Shown in pieces: positions 42,732-53,254 of a stretch of DNA of 64,000 bases. Under the pieces are notes generated by a model that ran no database searches, was not told the DNA's origin, and worked only from the letters and a program-made list of their open reading frames with translations. The position numbers were made by a program, and so were the translations under genes. This DNA is from Phytophthora sp. 'mugwort' (lineage: Eukaryota; Oomycota; Peronosporomycetes; Peronosporales; Peronosporaceae): the NCBI GenBank assembly GCA_033558025.1, contig JAUCEF010000007.1, forward strand, positions 6,944,001 through 7,008,000, given 5' to 3'. Every line of letters begins with the position of its first letter. Position 1 is the first letter of the stretch.

Positions 42732-42897
42732 AAAAAAAACTCGATTTGCTCGCGCAAAAGATAAGCCTCTCGAGACGCATCGTTCGGAGTAATTTTTTGC
42801 CGGCTGATTTTCCTTGTTTCTTACGGAACTTTTTACACAAACGAGTAATTACGCTACCTCTATGCATGGCCCAGAAGGAGCGGCTTGACGTGGAGTC

Positions 42898-43140
42898 TTG
42901 ACAGTTGACAAGATGGTGCGTGGGCGAGCTGCTTGCGTCGCTAGTGGTGCTGGTAGTTCCGGCGGTTCTAGCGGTGCTGGAAATGCTGGTGCTGGGCAGA
43001 CAGCCCTGCTGCAAAAGCGGTTTATGGTAGAATGGCTAGAAGTCCTTACCCAGTTCAATATCATTGTTGGCAAATCGACTGACGAACGTTCTAAGTCCTT
43101 TGGTGGGGCGCAAACGAAGATTGCTGGGTTTGGGTGTTGA
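42898..43140 (+). pseudogene. Myb/SANT-like accessory ORF of the Harbinger element, truncated
   Basis: 80 codons. The Gly/Ser/Ala-rich start (GSSGGSSGAGNAGAG) leads into RFMVEWLEVLTQFNIIVGKS, resembling the DNA-binding helper proteins of PIF/Harbinger elements. The frame stops after FGGAQTKIAGFGC, far shorter than expected. It overlaps the 3' end of the transposase on the opposite strand, so one or both were cut short by deletion. Confidence 0.45.
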
Positions 43141-43975
43141 ACACCGAGTTGTCGGGCTGCAGCGCTTTGGGTTTCTTGTATGGAACCAGCATTCGCCCTG
43201 TAAGCTGATACCCCGAGTCGCCTACTACACATTGCCCTTGCGAGAAAAAAAACTCTTGGTGAGCAGCAATGCGCGACTTCGAGAAGACTGTGGAGTCGGC
43301 GCATGATCCAGGCCACCCAACTAACGAGAAGATAATACGTTTGTCTTCGTCGCAGACCACCATTGCGTTGATGGAGTAGCGCTTTTTTCGGTTGAAATAC
43401 GCCTTTCCGTCGACACCGGGCTTCTGACTGAAGTTGAAGTGTGTGCCGTCGACAAACCCGACAGCTCCGCTAATGCCGTAGCGGTCTCCGCAAAATGTTG
43501 CGGTAACCTGCCGTGTTTGCTTACTTGGCCAGGCAACGAATTCACCATAGCGATGCAGCAAAGCTGCAACAACTCGTTGGGGGGGGGGCGTACAATGTCA
43601 CCTTCCTGTGCCAATCCCGTACGCTCGCGCAAATCTACCAGTCGAGCCACCGTTGCCATACATGCCCAATCGCTCCAGTGTCACTGCCAACTGAATGTGC
43701 ACGGGCCTCTGGCAGTTTTGGCTGCGAGAGCAAAACACCACATCCTTGGCAATGAGCACTGCAAGCTCCGTAAAGACCGCTTTTTCAATGCGAACTGCTT
43801 GCCTGAACTCCTTTTCAGGAAGGCGGAAGACTATTTCAGAGTAACTGGTGCTCTTCTCGATCGGTACTGGTGCCGATAACCTGCGCATACTTGACAGATA
43901 TGCAACCCATGCCATGAAGTCATTGGACTGTGCTGTGAACCACTTCGCCTCTTCCGAACGCCAATCCACCGTCAT
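43091..43975 (-). pseudogene. Harbinger DDE transposase, frameshifted
   Basis: The first frame (43975 to about 43600) reads FRLPEKEFRQAVRIEKAVFT and VHIQLAVTLERLGMYGNGGS. The second (43561-43091) holds the catalytic core: AVGFVDGTHFNFSQKP with the first Asp, RYSINAMVVCDEDKRIIFSL, GSCADSTVFSKS and QCVVGDSGYQLTGRMLVPYK with the second Asp. Between them a run of ten G on the + strand (near 43579-43588) coincides with the frame change, a typical slippage site. The C-terminal acidic residue and the rest of the domain are missing. Not expected to be active. Confidence 0.8.
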
Positions 43976-44139
43976 CTCGTAAAACTCCCAGCAAGAGCAA
44001 TTGCTCGTTAAGCCACGTGAGCATTTTCTTCCGGTCGCTTGAAGGCTTCGTGCTAATGCTGCGACACCAGCCCTTACGATACCTTCGCGACGATCTTCTG
44101 CCAGCGGTGGCGGGCCCGCTGGACAGTCTCCTGGTCTCG

Positions 44140-44400
44140 CTGAAGATAGCGGCCCTGTCCTGTTGCTGCTGGCGGCCCTGGTCCCGCAGGAGACGGTGGC
44201 CCTGGTCCTGGAGAATGCGGTCCCGACGGAGTGTCCCGTTGGAGATGGTAGCCCTGGTCCTGTTGCTGCTGGCGGCCCTGGTCCCGCAGGAGACGGCGGC
44301 CCTAGTCCTGGAGAAGGTGGCGTGGTGGAGGCGGCCCTGGCCTTGGTGCTGCTGGCGGTGGCCCTGGAGGAATCAGCCCCCGCTGCACTTGGTTCTTGGG
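44140..44400. repeat. GC-rich minisatellite-like repeat inside the Harbinger element
   Basis: Degenerate repeats of GGCGGCCCTGGTCC and GCAGGAGACGG words in about two long copies (44150-44220 and 44255-44330). One frame yields collagen-like GGPGPAGDGG text and another Leu/Ala-rich text. It lies between the transposase start and the right inverted repeat. Confidence 0.65.
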
Positions 44401-44499
44401 CTGCAGGCTGTGCAATGTGCTTAGGACAGAGCTAATTATTAGGGCGTTTCAATGCTGAAGAGTTGGCACTGTTGGATGAAAGATTAGCTGATTTTTCCC

Positions 44500-44538
44500 T
44501 AAAGATAATCCTCAGCAGTGGGTACTTTGAAACCCCCT
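44500..44538 (-). repeat. Right terminal inverted repeat of Harbinger element
   Basis: Inverted counterpart of 42693-42731, ending CCCCCT at 44538. Confidence 0.85.
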
Positions 44539-44541
44539 AAT
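44539..44541. repeat. Target-site duplication, right copy (AAT)
   Basis: Identical to 42690-42692, directly outside the right inverted repeat. Confidence 0.65.
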
Positions 44542-46534
44542 GAAAAGCTTAGCGTAGCTGCCCAGATTTCATTCCAAACTTGCAGTGGTTCCACGACGTG
44601 TTGCCTGGCTGATGCGGGGTCTGTTTCGATCACTTTCCGGAACAGTCGATCGAATCTTGCAAAAGCTGGTGTGTTTTCTTTGGTAGCTGATGTTGGTGTA
44701 GCATGTAATGTTTGTAATCTGATGAAATTCATCGTGAGAAATTTAGTTTATTTAACTTTCCGTGCAAAGTTGCCTTTGAGCTCCTCCCACGAGGAAACAT
44801 GCCTTGGAAGGTAGAGAATGCAAATCTACCAGAATCATTGTCGTTCATATGCTTTCGTTTCTTTTGTCGGAAGCTATAGCGCACGGAAGGAGCGCCAGCT
44901 GGTTGCGTGCGGCTAGTGGGTCGGTAAAGACGGGGGGTATGGAACTAGGCTAGTGGCTGCGGGTCGCTCTAACTCTTTAAACTCAGAATTTCAAAACTGA
45001 AATATTGCTGCTTCGGTAACCGTAACCTAGCCGTTCTTTCGCAAAACAAGTTGGTGAACATATGTACTTCTTAATGTGCTAATTAGGTTGATATTTGGCG
45101 TTGAGTTTAGCCAAAGAAAGAATTTAAGTGCTTGATTAAACTGAAACTAAGTTGATCACTATTGCTATGGGCGATACCCCCGCCATGCACATATCTTCCA
45201 TCACTTGACCACAACCGAGCAAGCAATTTTAACGTGTTATTCTTGGCCAGATGATCCGACTGCACGCTACTGAAAAATAAAATACACACAGGTCGGTTCC
45301 GCAGCAGTCGCCGAGGGGGTTCCAGGGTGATGAACAGGGCAACCTGTCGGGTTCGACATCTGATCTCGTGGCTCAGCAGAATCGAATCCGTCTTTAATGA
45401 TCGCCTTCTGCATCCGCCGGACTCAAGAACTTGACCAAGCATGGATTGTCAAAACGCAGATGAAGGTTCCTTTGCTGTGGTCATGTCTGTCGTAATTGAC
45501 GTCACTGACACGAAGAAGGCGGTGTGGCCAGTGATCGGCGCGTATTTAACACGAATGCACGCTGGACATCTGCTCTTCGAAGAAAGGTTTAAGCATGGTT
45601 TACGCTTGGATGAATCACGCTGGTCCTTGCAGGGAAATTCACATTAGAAAACCGGTTGTTCTAAAGATTCTCTCTGGCAATCTATACCGACTGTTCGCCC
45701 AATTACAATGTGGTCGCTCTGACAACGCCGAGGCATTGTTACATGAACACAAGCGGGCGGACGCAATTCCCTTACGGCAAATGGCCCAAGCCTATGAAAT
45801 CAGGAGACTGACGAAATGGCTAGGCTAAAAAACATTATATGAAGCTGAAGTTAAGCTTGCACACTCTGGTCAGACGCAGATAGACTTGGAGTAGCTACTG
45901 TGAATGTTGCTCGGGGAAAACTACCGTCACAACGCAGCCCGTACGAGAGAACAAACCAAGTTTGATGCTAATATTAGAAGTGGAAAAGCTGGAACCAAGC
46001 ACTTCCCGTTCAGCGCTGATACTAATGTGGCGATACGAGACGCTGGTCGATCTACGGTGCACCGGGGTAGATATCTGAGCTCAAAGGAAGTATTGGGTGA
46101 ATCTTTCAAAGCCCACGTGTTGATTTTGAGCAACATATAAGGAAGCGACATTTATCGTCAATTGGGCTTTCCAAAACGTTAAAGCACACGAAACCGAGAC
46201 TCTCTGAAGTGGATAAACAATTCGCTGACTCGCCAATGGCAGCTAATATGATTTCTTTTGGAGGAACACAAAGGCTGCCAAAGGCAAGTTGATGGTATCT
46301 CAGCGGAATATTACGATTATTCTAGAACAACGGACTCAAGTATGTAGGTTGGTATACGATTCAAAATTTAACAAAGACATGTACGGCCAAGTTCCAAAAA
46401 CGTGCCTATATCTTCTCTGTTATACGCAAAGGAAACCGTCCCAAGTCAAGTAAACAAAGCCCACTCACGCTGTTTTTTATCACATCGCGAAGTTTGGACC
46501 GGAAGGCTTTTCATACAGCTTGCTGAGGGTATTT
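44542..46534. other. Repeat-derived region left of the tRNA array
   Basis: Several short open frames, none carrying a domain I can name. On the - strand, 44732-44499 reads FARFDRLFRKVIETDPASAR and crosses the Harbinger end, so it predates that insertion. On the + strand, 45441-46140 has broken pieces such as KHFPFSADTNVAIRDAGRST. 46250-46450 (+) contains QRTQVCRLVYDSKFNKDMYG. The texture is that of decayed mobile elements. Confidence 0.4.
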
Positions 46535-46592
46535 GCGCCTGTTTGGTGGGTGTATGGATTGTATTGACTGCGAGTTTTGTCAGTCCAAGCAA

Positions 46593-46663
46593 GCGCCGTT
46601 GGTTTAGTGGTAAAATATCTCGTTGCCAACGAGATGCCCCGGGTTCGATTCCCGGATGGCGCA
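46593..46663 (+). tRNA. tRNA-Gly(GCC), edge copy
   Basis: 71 nt, folding as a full cloverleaf: 7-bp acceptor, 4-bp D stem, 5-bp anticodon stem with loop TTGCCAA (anticodon GCC), variable TGCC, 5-bp T stem with loop TTCGATT, discriminator A. A box TGGTTTAGTGG and B box GGTTCGATTCC are intact. Unlike all other copies, base 67 is T, giving a G-U pair in the acceptor stem. The upstream flank has also diverged from the array consensus, marking the left border. Spacer haplotype A. Confidence 0.96.
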
Positions 46664-46964
46664 TTCTCTTATGCTTCTCTCGGACTGCCCAGACCGCTCG
46701 GACGCGTCTTTCGGTGAATCGGACAGCTAGTACGTCGTGGCCATTAAGGCAGGCCGATTGTGCAGCTTTCCGTTCGGCTGGTTGCTGATGGAGTCAATTC
46801 TGGAAGACTCAGTTTGTCCAGCGAGCGAGTTTTGCCGTCCCGTCGGCTGTGAGCATCGGAGATCATCAGTGGATAGGCAGCAACGGAGCGTTGGGTACGT
46901 GGTTTCGCCTGTTTTGGTAGATGCATGGTTGTGTTGTTTTGCGGAGTTTTGTCAGTCCAAGCAA

Positions 46965-47035
46965 GCGCCGTTGGTTTAGTGGTAAAATATCTCGTTGCCA
47001 ACGAGATGCCCCGGGTTCGATTCCCGGACGGCGCA
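46965..47035 (+). tRNA. tRNA-Gly(GCC), copy 2
   Basis: Consensus tRNA, 372 bp after copy 1; haplotype A spacer with CTGATGG. Confidence 0.97.
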
Positions 47036-47336
47036 TTCTCTTATGCTTCTCTCGGACTGCCCAGACCGCTCGGACGCGTCTTTCGGTGAATCGGACAGCT
47101 AGTACGTCGTGGCCATTAAGGCAGGCCGATTGTGCAGCTTTCCGTTCGGCTGGTTGCTGATGGAGTCAATTCTGGAAGACTCAGTTTGTCCAGCGAGCGA
47201 GTTTTGCCGTCCCGTCGGCTGTGAGCATCGGAGATCATCAGTGGATAGGCAGCAACGGAGCGTTGGGTACGTGGTTTCGCCTGTTTTGGTAGATGCATGG
47301 TTGTGTTGTTTTGCGGAGTTTTGTCAGTCCAAGCAA

Positions 47337-47407
47337 GCGCCGTTGGTTTAGTGGTAAAATATCTCGTTGCCAACGAGATGCCCCGGGTTCGATTCCCGGA
47401 CGGCGCA
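47337..47407 (+). tRNA. tRNA-Gly(GCC), copy 3
   Basis: Consensus tRNA, 372 bp spacing; haplotype A spacer with CTGATGG. Confidence 0.97.
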
Positions 47408-47708
47408 TTCTCTTATGCTTCTCTCGGACTGCCCAGACCGCTCGGACGCGTCTTTCGGTGAATCGGACAGCTAGTACGTCGTGGCCATTAAGGCAGGCCG
47501 ATTGTGCAGCTTTCCGTTCGGCTGGTTGCTGATGGAGTCAATTCTGGAAGACTCAGTTTGTCCAGCGAGCGAGTTTTGCCGTCCCGTCGGCTGTGAGCAT
47601 CGGAGATCATCAGTGGATAGGCAGCAACGGAGCGTTGGGTACGTGGTTTCGCCTGTTTTGGTAGATGCATGGTTGTGTTGTTTTGCGGAGTTTTGTCAGT
47701 CCAAGCAA

Positions 47709-47779
47709 GCGCCGTTGGTTTAGTGGTAAAATATCTCGTTGCCAACGAGATGCCCCGGGTTCGATTCCCGGACGGCGCA
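47709..47779 (+). tRNA. tRNA-Gly(GCC), copy 4
   Basis: 372 bp spacing; haplotype A spacer but with CTGACGG, a transition form to later units. Confidence 0.97.
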
Positions 47780-48080
47780 TTCTCTTATGCTTCTCTCGGA
47801 CTGCCCAGACCGCTCGGACGCGTCTTTCGGTGAATCGGACAGCTAGTACGTCGTGGCCATTAAGGCAGGCCGATTGTGCAGCTTTCCGTTCGGCTGGTTG
47901 CTGACGGAGTCAATTCTGGAAGACTCAGTTTGTCCAGCGAGCGAGTTTTGCCGTCCCGTCGGCTGTGAGCATCGGAGATCATCAGTGGATAGGCAGCAAC
48001 GGAGCGTTGGGTACGTGGTTTCGCCTGTTTTGGTAGATGCATGGTTGTGTTGTTTTGCGGAGTTTTGTCAGTCCAAGCAA

Positions 48081-48151
48081 GCGCCGTTGGTTTAGTGGTA
48101 AAATATCTCGTTGCCAACGAGATGCCCCGGGTTCGATTCCCGGACGGCGCA
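48081..48151 (+). tRNA. tRNA-Gly(GCC), copy 5
   Basis: 372 bp spacing; first haplotype B spacer. Confidence 0.97.
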
Positions 48152-48452
48152 TTCTCTTATGCTTCTCTCGGACTGCCCAGACCGCTCGGACGCGTCTTTC
48201 GGTGAATCGGACAGCTAGTACGTCGTGGCCATTGGTGCAGGCCGATTGTGCAGCTTTCCGTTCGGCTGGTTGCTGACGGAGTCAATTCTGGAAGACTCAG
48301 TTTGTCCAGCGAGCGAGTTTTGCCGTCCCGTCGGCTGTGAGCATCGGAGATCATCAGTGGATAGGCAGCAACGGAGCGTTGGGTACGTGGTTTCGCCTGT
48401 TTTGGTAGATGCATGGTTGTGTTGTTTTGCGGAGTTTTGTCAGTCCAAGCAA

Positions 48453-48523
48453 GCGCCGTTGGTTTAGTGGTAAAATATCTCGTTGCCAACGAGATGCCCC
48501 GGGTTCGATTCCCGGACGGCGCA
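48453..48523 (+). tRNA. tRNA-Gly(GCC), copy 6
   Basis: 372 bp spacing; haplotype B with GTGAACATC and a unique GTTGTTGTGCGG near the spacer end. Confidence 0.97.
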
Positions 48524-48824
48524 TTCTCTTATGCTTCTCTCGGACTGCCCAGACCGCTCGGACGCGTCTTTCGGTGAATCGGACAGCTAGTACGTCGTGG
48601 CCATTGGTGCAGGCCGATTGTGCAGCTTTCCGTTCGGCTGGTTGCTGACGGAGTCAATTCTGGAAGACTCAGTTTGTCCAGCGAGCGAGTTTTGCCGTCC
48701 CGTCGGCTGTGAACATCGGAGATCATCAGTGGATAGGCAGCAACGGAGCGTTGGGTACGTGGTTTCGCCTGTTTTGGTAGATGCATGGTTGTGTTGTTGT
48801 GCGGAGTTTTGTCAGTCCAAGCAA

Positions 48825-48895
48825 GCGCCGTTGGTTTAGTGGTAAAATATCTCGTTGCCAACGAGATGCCCCGGGTTCGATTCCCGGACGGCGCA
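48825..48895 (+). tRNA. tRNA-Gly(GCC), copy 7
   Basis: 372 bp spacing; haplotype C spacer, one base shorter (GTGGTTCGCC). Confidence 0.97.
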
Positions 48896-49195
48896 TTCTC
48901 TTATGCTTCTCTCGGACTGCCCAGACCGCTCGGACGCGTCTTTCGGTGAATCGGACAGCTAGTACGTCGTGTGCAATGGTGCAGGCCGATTGTGCAGCTT
49001 TCCGTTCGGCTGGTTGCTGACGGAGTCAATTCTGGAAGACTCAGTTTGTCCAGCGAGCGAGTTTTGCCGTCCCGTCGGCTGTGAGCATCGGAGATCATCA
49101 GTGGATAGGCAGCAACGGAGCGTTGGGTACGTGGTTCGCCTGTTTTGGTAGATGCATGGTTGTGTTGTTTTGCGGAGTTTTGTCAGTCCAAGCAA

Positions 49196-49266
49196 GCGCC
49201 GTTGGTTTAGTGGTAAAATATCTCGTTGCCAACGAGATGCCCCGGGTTCGATTCCCGGACGGCGCA
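49196..49266 (+). tRNA. tRNA-Gly(GCC), copy 8
   Basis: 371 bp spacing; haplotype C, same as copy 7. Confidence 0.97.
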
Positions 49267-49566
49267 TTCTCTTATGCTTCTCTCGGACTGCCCAGACCGC
49301 TCGGACGCGTCTTTCGGTGAATCGGACAGCTAGTACGTCGTGTGCAATGGTGCAGGCCGATTGTGCAGCTTTCCGTTCGGCTGGTTGCTGACGGAGTCAA
49401 TTCTGGAAGACTCAGTTTGTCCAGCGAGCGAGTTTTGCCGTCCCGTCGGCTGTGAGCATCGGAGATCATCAGTGGATAGGCAGCAACGGAGCGTTGGGTA
49501 CGTGGTTCGCCTGTTTTGGTAGATGCATGGTTGTGTTGTTTTGCGGAGTTTTGTCAGTCCAAGCAA

Positions 49567-49637
49567 GCGCCGTTGGTTTAGTGGTAAAATATCTCGTTGC
49601 CAACGAGATGCCCCGGGTTCGATTCCCGGACGGCGCA
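49567..49637 (+). tRNA. tRNA-Gly(GCC), copy 9
   Basis: 371 bp spacing; spacer returns to haplotype A with CTGATGG. Confidence 0.97.
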
Positions 49638-49938
49638 TTCTCTTATGCTTCTCTCGGACTGCCCAGACCGCTCGGACGCGTCTTTCGGTGAATCGGACAG
49701 CTAGTACGTCGTGGCCATTAAGGCAGGCCGATTGTGCAGCTTTCCGTTCGGCTGGTTGCTGATGGAGTCAATTCTGGAAGACTCAGTTTGTCCAGCGAGC
49801 GAGTTTTGCCGTCCCGTCGGCTGTGAGCATCGGAGATCATCAGTGGATAGGCAGCAACGGAGCGTTGGGTACGTGGTTTCGCCTGTTTTGGTAGATGCAT
49901 GGTTGTGTTGTTTTGCGGAGTTTTGTCAGTCCAAGCAA

Positions 49939-50009
49939 GCGCCGTTGGTTTAGTGGTAAAATATCTCGTTGCCAACGAGATGCCCCGGGTTCGATTCCCG
50001 GACGGCGCA
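49939..50009 (+). tRNA. tRNA-Gly(GCC), copy 10
   Basis: 372 bp spacing; haplotype A. Confidence 0.97.
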
Positions 50010-50310
50010 TTCTCTTATGCTTCTCTCGGACTGCCCAGACCGCTCGGACGCGTCTTTCGGTGAATCGGACAGCTAGTACGTCGTGGCCATTAAGGCAGGC
50101 CGATTGTGCAGCTTTCCGTTCGGCTGGTTGCTGATGGAGTCAATTCTGGAAGACTCAGTTTGTCCAGCGAGCGAGTTTTGCCGTCCCGTCGGCTGTGAGC
50201 ATCGGAGATCATCAGTGGATAGGCAGCAACGGAGCGTTGGGTACGTGGTTTCGCCTGTTTTGGTAGATGCATGGTTGTGTTGTTTTGCGGAGTTTTGTCA
50301 GTCCAAGCAA

Positions 50311-50381
50311 GCGCCGTTGGTTTAGTGGTAAAATATCTCGTTGCCAACGAGATGCCCCGGGTTCGATTCCCGGACGGCGCA
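50311..50381 (+). tRNA. tRNA-Gly(GCC), copy 11
   Basis: 372 bp spacing; haplotype A combined with the short GTGGTTCGCC form, an A/C recombinant spacer. Confidence 0.97.
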
Positions 50382-50681
50382 TTCTCTTATGCTTCTCTCG
50401 GACTGCCCAGACCGCTCGGACGCGTCTTTCGGTGAATCGGACAGCTAGTACGTCGTGGCCATTAAGGCAGGCCGATTGTGCAGCTTTCCGTTCGGCTGGT
50501 TGCTGATGGAGTCAATTCTGGAAGACTCAGTTTGTCCAGCGAGCGAGTTTTGCCGTCCCGTCGGCTGTGAGCATCGGAGATCATCAGTGGATAGGCAGCA
50601 ACGGAGCGTTGGGTACGTGGTTCGCCTGTTTTGGTAGATGCATGGTTGTGTTGTTTTGCGGAGTTTTGTCAGTCCAAGCAA

Positions 50682-50752
50682 GCGCCGTTGGTTTAGTGGT
50701 AAAATATCTCGTTGCCAACGAGATGCCCCGGGTTCGATTCCCGGACGGCGCA
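50682..50752 (+). tRNA. tRNA-Gly(GCC), copy 12
   Basis: 371 bp spacing; same A/C recombinant spacer as copy 11. Confidence 0.97.
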
Positions 50753-51052
50753 TTCTCTTATGCTTCTCTCGGACTGCCCAGACCGCTCGGACGCGTCTTT
50801 CGGTGAATCGGACAGCTAGTACGTCGTGGCCATTAAGGCAGGCCGATTGTGCAGCTTTCCGTTCGGCTGGTTGCTGATGGAGTCAATTCTGGAAGACTCA
50901 GTTTGTCCAGCGAGCGAGTTTTGCCGTCCCGTCGGCTGTGAGCATCGGAGATCATCAGTGGATAGGCAGCAACGGAGCGTTGGGTACGTGGTTCGCCTGT
51001 TTTGGTAGATGCATGGTTGTGTTGTTTTGCGGAGTTTTGTCAGTCCAAGCAA

Positions 51053-51123
51053 GCGCCGTTGGTTTAGTGGTAAAATATCTCGTTGCCAACGAGATGCCCC
51101 GGGTTCGATTCCCGGACGGCGCA
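51053..51123 (+). tRNA. tRNA-Gly(GCC), copy 13
   Basis: 371 bp spacing; haplotype C. Confidence 0.97.
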
Positions 51124-51423
51124 TTCTCTTATGCTTCTCTCGGACTGCCCAGACCGCTCGGACGCGTCTTTCGGTGAATCGGACAGCTAGTACGTCGTGT
51201 GCAATGGTGCAGGCCGATTGTGCAGCTTTCCGTTCGGCTGGTTGCTGACGGAGTCAATTCTGGAAGACTCAGTTTGTCCAGCGAGCGAGTTTTGCCGTCC
51301 CGTCGGCTGTGAGCATCGGAGATCATCAGTGGATAGGCAGCAACGGAGCGTTGGGTACGTGGTTCGCCTGTTTTGGTAGATGCATGGTTGTGTTGTTTTG
51401 CGGAGTTTTGTCAGTCCAAGCAA

Positions 51424-51494
51424 GCGCCGTTGGTTTAGTGGTAAAATATCTCGTTGCCAACGAGATGCCCCGGGTTCGATTCCCGGACGGCGCA
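51424..51494 (+). tRNA. tRNA-Gly(GCC), copy 14
   Basis: 371 bp spacing; haplotype B with AATTGGACAG, GTGAACATC and an eight-T run before the next unit. Confidence 0.97.
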
Positions 51495-51796
51495 TTCTCT
51501 TATGCTTCTCTCGGACTGCCCAGACCGCTCGGACGCGTCTTTCGGTGAATTGGACAGCTAGTACGTCGTGGCCATTGGTGCAGGCCGATTGTGCAGCTTT
51601 CCGTTCGGCTGGTTGCTGACGGAGTCAATTCTGGAAGACTCAGTTTGTCCAGCGAGCGAGTTTTGCCGTCCCGTCGGCTGTGAACATCGGAGATCATCAG
51701 TGGATAGGCAGCAACGGAGCGTTGGGTACGTGGTTTCGCCTGTTTTGGTAGATGCATGGTTGTGTTTTTTTTGCGGAGTTTTGTCAGTCCAAGCAA

Positions 51797-51867
51797 GCGC
51801 CGTTGGTTTAGTGGTAAAATATCTCGTTGCCAACGAGATGCCCCGGGTTCGATTCCCGGACGGCGCA
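51797..51867 (+). tRNA. tRNA-Gly(GCC), copy 15
   Basis: 373 bp spacing; first haplotype D spacer; unique CTCTCAGACTG just downstream. Followed by the first truncated unit. Confidence 0.97.
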
Positions 51868-52170
51868 TTCTCTTATGCTTCTCTCAGACTGCCCAGACCG
51901 CTCGGACGCGTCTTTCGGTGAATCGGACAGCTAGTACGTCGTGTCCATTGGTGCAGGCCGATTGTGCAGCTTTCCGTTCGGCTGGTTGCTGACGGAGTCA
52001 ATTCTGGAAGACTCAGTTTGTCCAGCGAGCGAGTTTTGCCGTCCCGTCGGCTGTGAGCATCGGAGATCATCAGTGGATAGGCAGCAACGGAGCGTTGGGT
52101 ACGTGGTTTCGCCTGTTTTGGTAGATGCATGGTTGTGTTGTTTTGCGGAGTTTTCGTCACTCCAAGCAAG

Positions 52171-52208
52171 CCAATGAGATGGCACGGGTTCGATTCCCGG
52201 ACGGCGCA
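52171..52208 (+). pseudogene. tRNA-Gly 3'-half, truncated copy T1
   Basis: Only the last 38 nt remain, from the anticodon loop CCAA to the discriminator A. The first 33 nt are gone. Three substitutions are present: one in the anticodon stem, one in the variable loop and one at the first T-stem pair. The A box is lost; the B box GGTTCGATTCC is intact. The upstream flank reads TTTTCGTCACTCC instead of TTTTGTCAGTCC. Confidence 0.93.
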
Positions 52209-52510
52209 TTCTCTTATGCTTCTCTCGGACTGCCCAGACCGCTCGGACGCGTCTTTCGGTGAATTGGACAGCTAGTACGTCGTGTCCATTGGTGCAGGTC
52301 GATTGTGCAGCTTTCCGTTCGGCTGGTTGCTGACGGAGTCAATTCTGGAAGACTCAGTTTGTCCAGCGAGCGAGTTTTGCCGTCCCGTCGGCTGTGAGCA
52401 TCGGAGATCATCAGTGGATAGGCAGCAACGGAGCGTTGGGTACGTGGTTTCGCCTGTTTTGGTAGATGCATGGTTGTGTTTTTTTTGCGGAGTTTTGTCA
52501 GTCCAAGCAA

Positions 52511-52581
52511 GCGCCGTTGGTTTAGTGGTAAAATATCTCGTTGCCAACGAGATGCCCCGGGTTCGATTCCCGGACGGCGCA
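52511..52581 (+). tRNA. tRNA-Gly(GCC), copy 16
   Basis: Full copy after an eight-T run; haplotype D spacer. Confidence 0.97.
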
Positions 52582-52882
52582 TTCTCTTATGCTTCTCTCG
52601 GACTGCCCAGACCGCTCGGACGCGTCTTTCGGTGAATCGGACAGCTAGTACGTCGTGTCCATTGGTGCAGGCCGATTGTGCAGCTTTCCGTTCGGCTGGT
52701 TGCTGACGGAGTCAATTCTGGAAGACTCAGTTTGTCCAGCGAGCGAGTTTTGCCGTCCCGTCGGCTGTGAGCATCGGAGATCATCAGTGGATAGGCAGCA
52801 ACGGAGCGTTGGGTACGTGGTTTCGCCTGTTTTGGTAGATGCATGGTTGTGTTGTTTTGCGGAGTTTTGTCAGTCCAAGCAA

Positions 52883-52953
52883 GCGCCGTTGGTTTAGTGG
52901 TAAAATATCTCGTTGCCAACGAGATGCCCCGGGTTCGATTCCCGGACGGCGCA
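52883..52953 (+). tRNA. tRNA-Gly(GCC), copy 17
   Basis: 372 bp spacing; haplotype D. Confidence 0.97.
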
Positions 52954-53254
52954 TTCTCTTATGCTTCTCTCGGACTGCCCAGACCGCTCGGACGCGTCTT
53001 TCGGTGAATCGGACAGCTAGTACGTCGTGTCCATTGGTGCAGGCCGATTGTGCAGCTTTCCGTTCGGCTGGTTGCTGACGGAGTCAATTCTGGAAGACTC
53101 AGTTTGTCCAGCGAGCGAGTTTTGCCGTCCCGTCGGCTGTGAGCATCGGAGATCATCAGTGGATAGGCAGCAACGGAGCGTTGGGTACGTGGTTTCGCCT
53201 GTTTTGGTAGATGCATGGTTGTGTTGTTTTGCGGAGTTTTGTCAGTCCAAGCAA

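Larger units (their letters stand above)
42693..44538 (-). mobile_element. Harbinger/PIF-type DNA transposon with readable ends
   Basis: The left end begins AGGGGGTTTCAAAGCACCCA. The right end, read on the other strand from 44538, begins AGGGGGTTTCAAAGTACCCA, and the match continues imperfectly for about 38 bp. The same trinucleotide AAT flanks both ends (42690-42692 and 44539-44541), as expected for a 3-bp target duplication. Inside lie a Harbinger transposase on the - strand and a Myb-like ORF on the + strand, the two-gene layout of this superfamily. The element is 1846 bp. The preserved ends suggest fairly recent insertion, but the transposase frame is broken. Confidence 0.85.

Noticed and set aside
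44163..44435. Collagen-like protein
   Set aside because: It lies inside the Harbinger element, has no signal peptide and reflects a GC-rich minisatellite.
46740..46900. Possible box C/D snoRNA in the array spacer (CTGATGG with later CTGA-like words)
   Set aside because: The putative C box varies to CTGACGG in most units, and no paired terminal stem with a proper D box was found.
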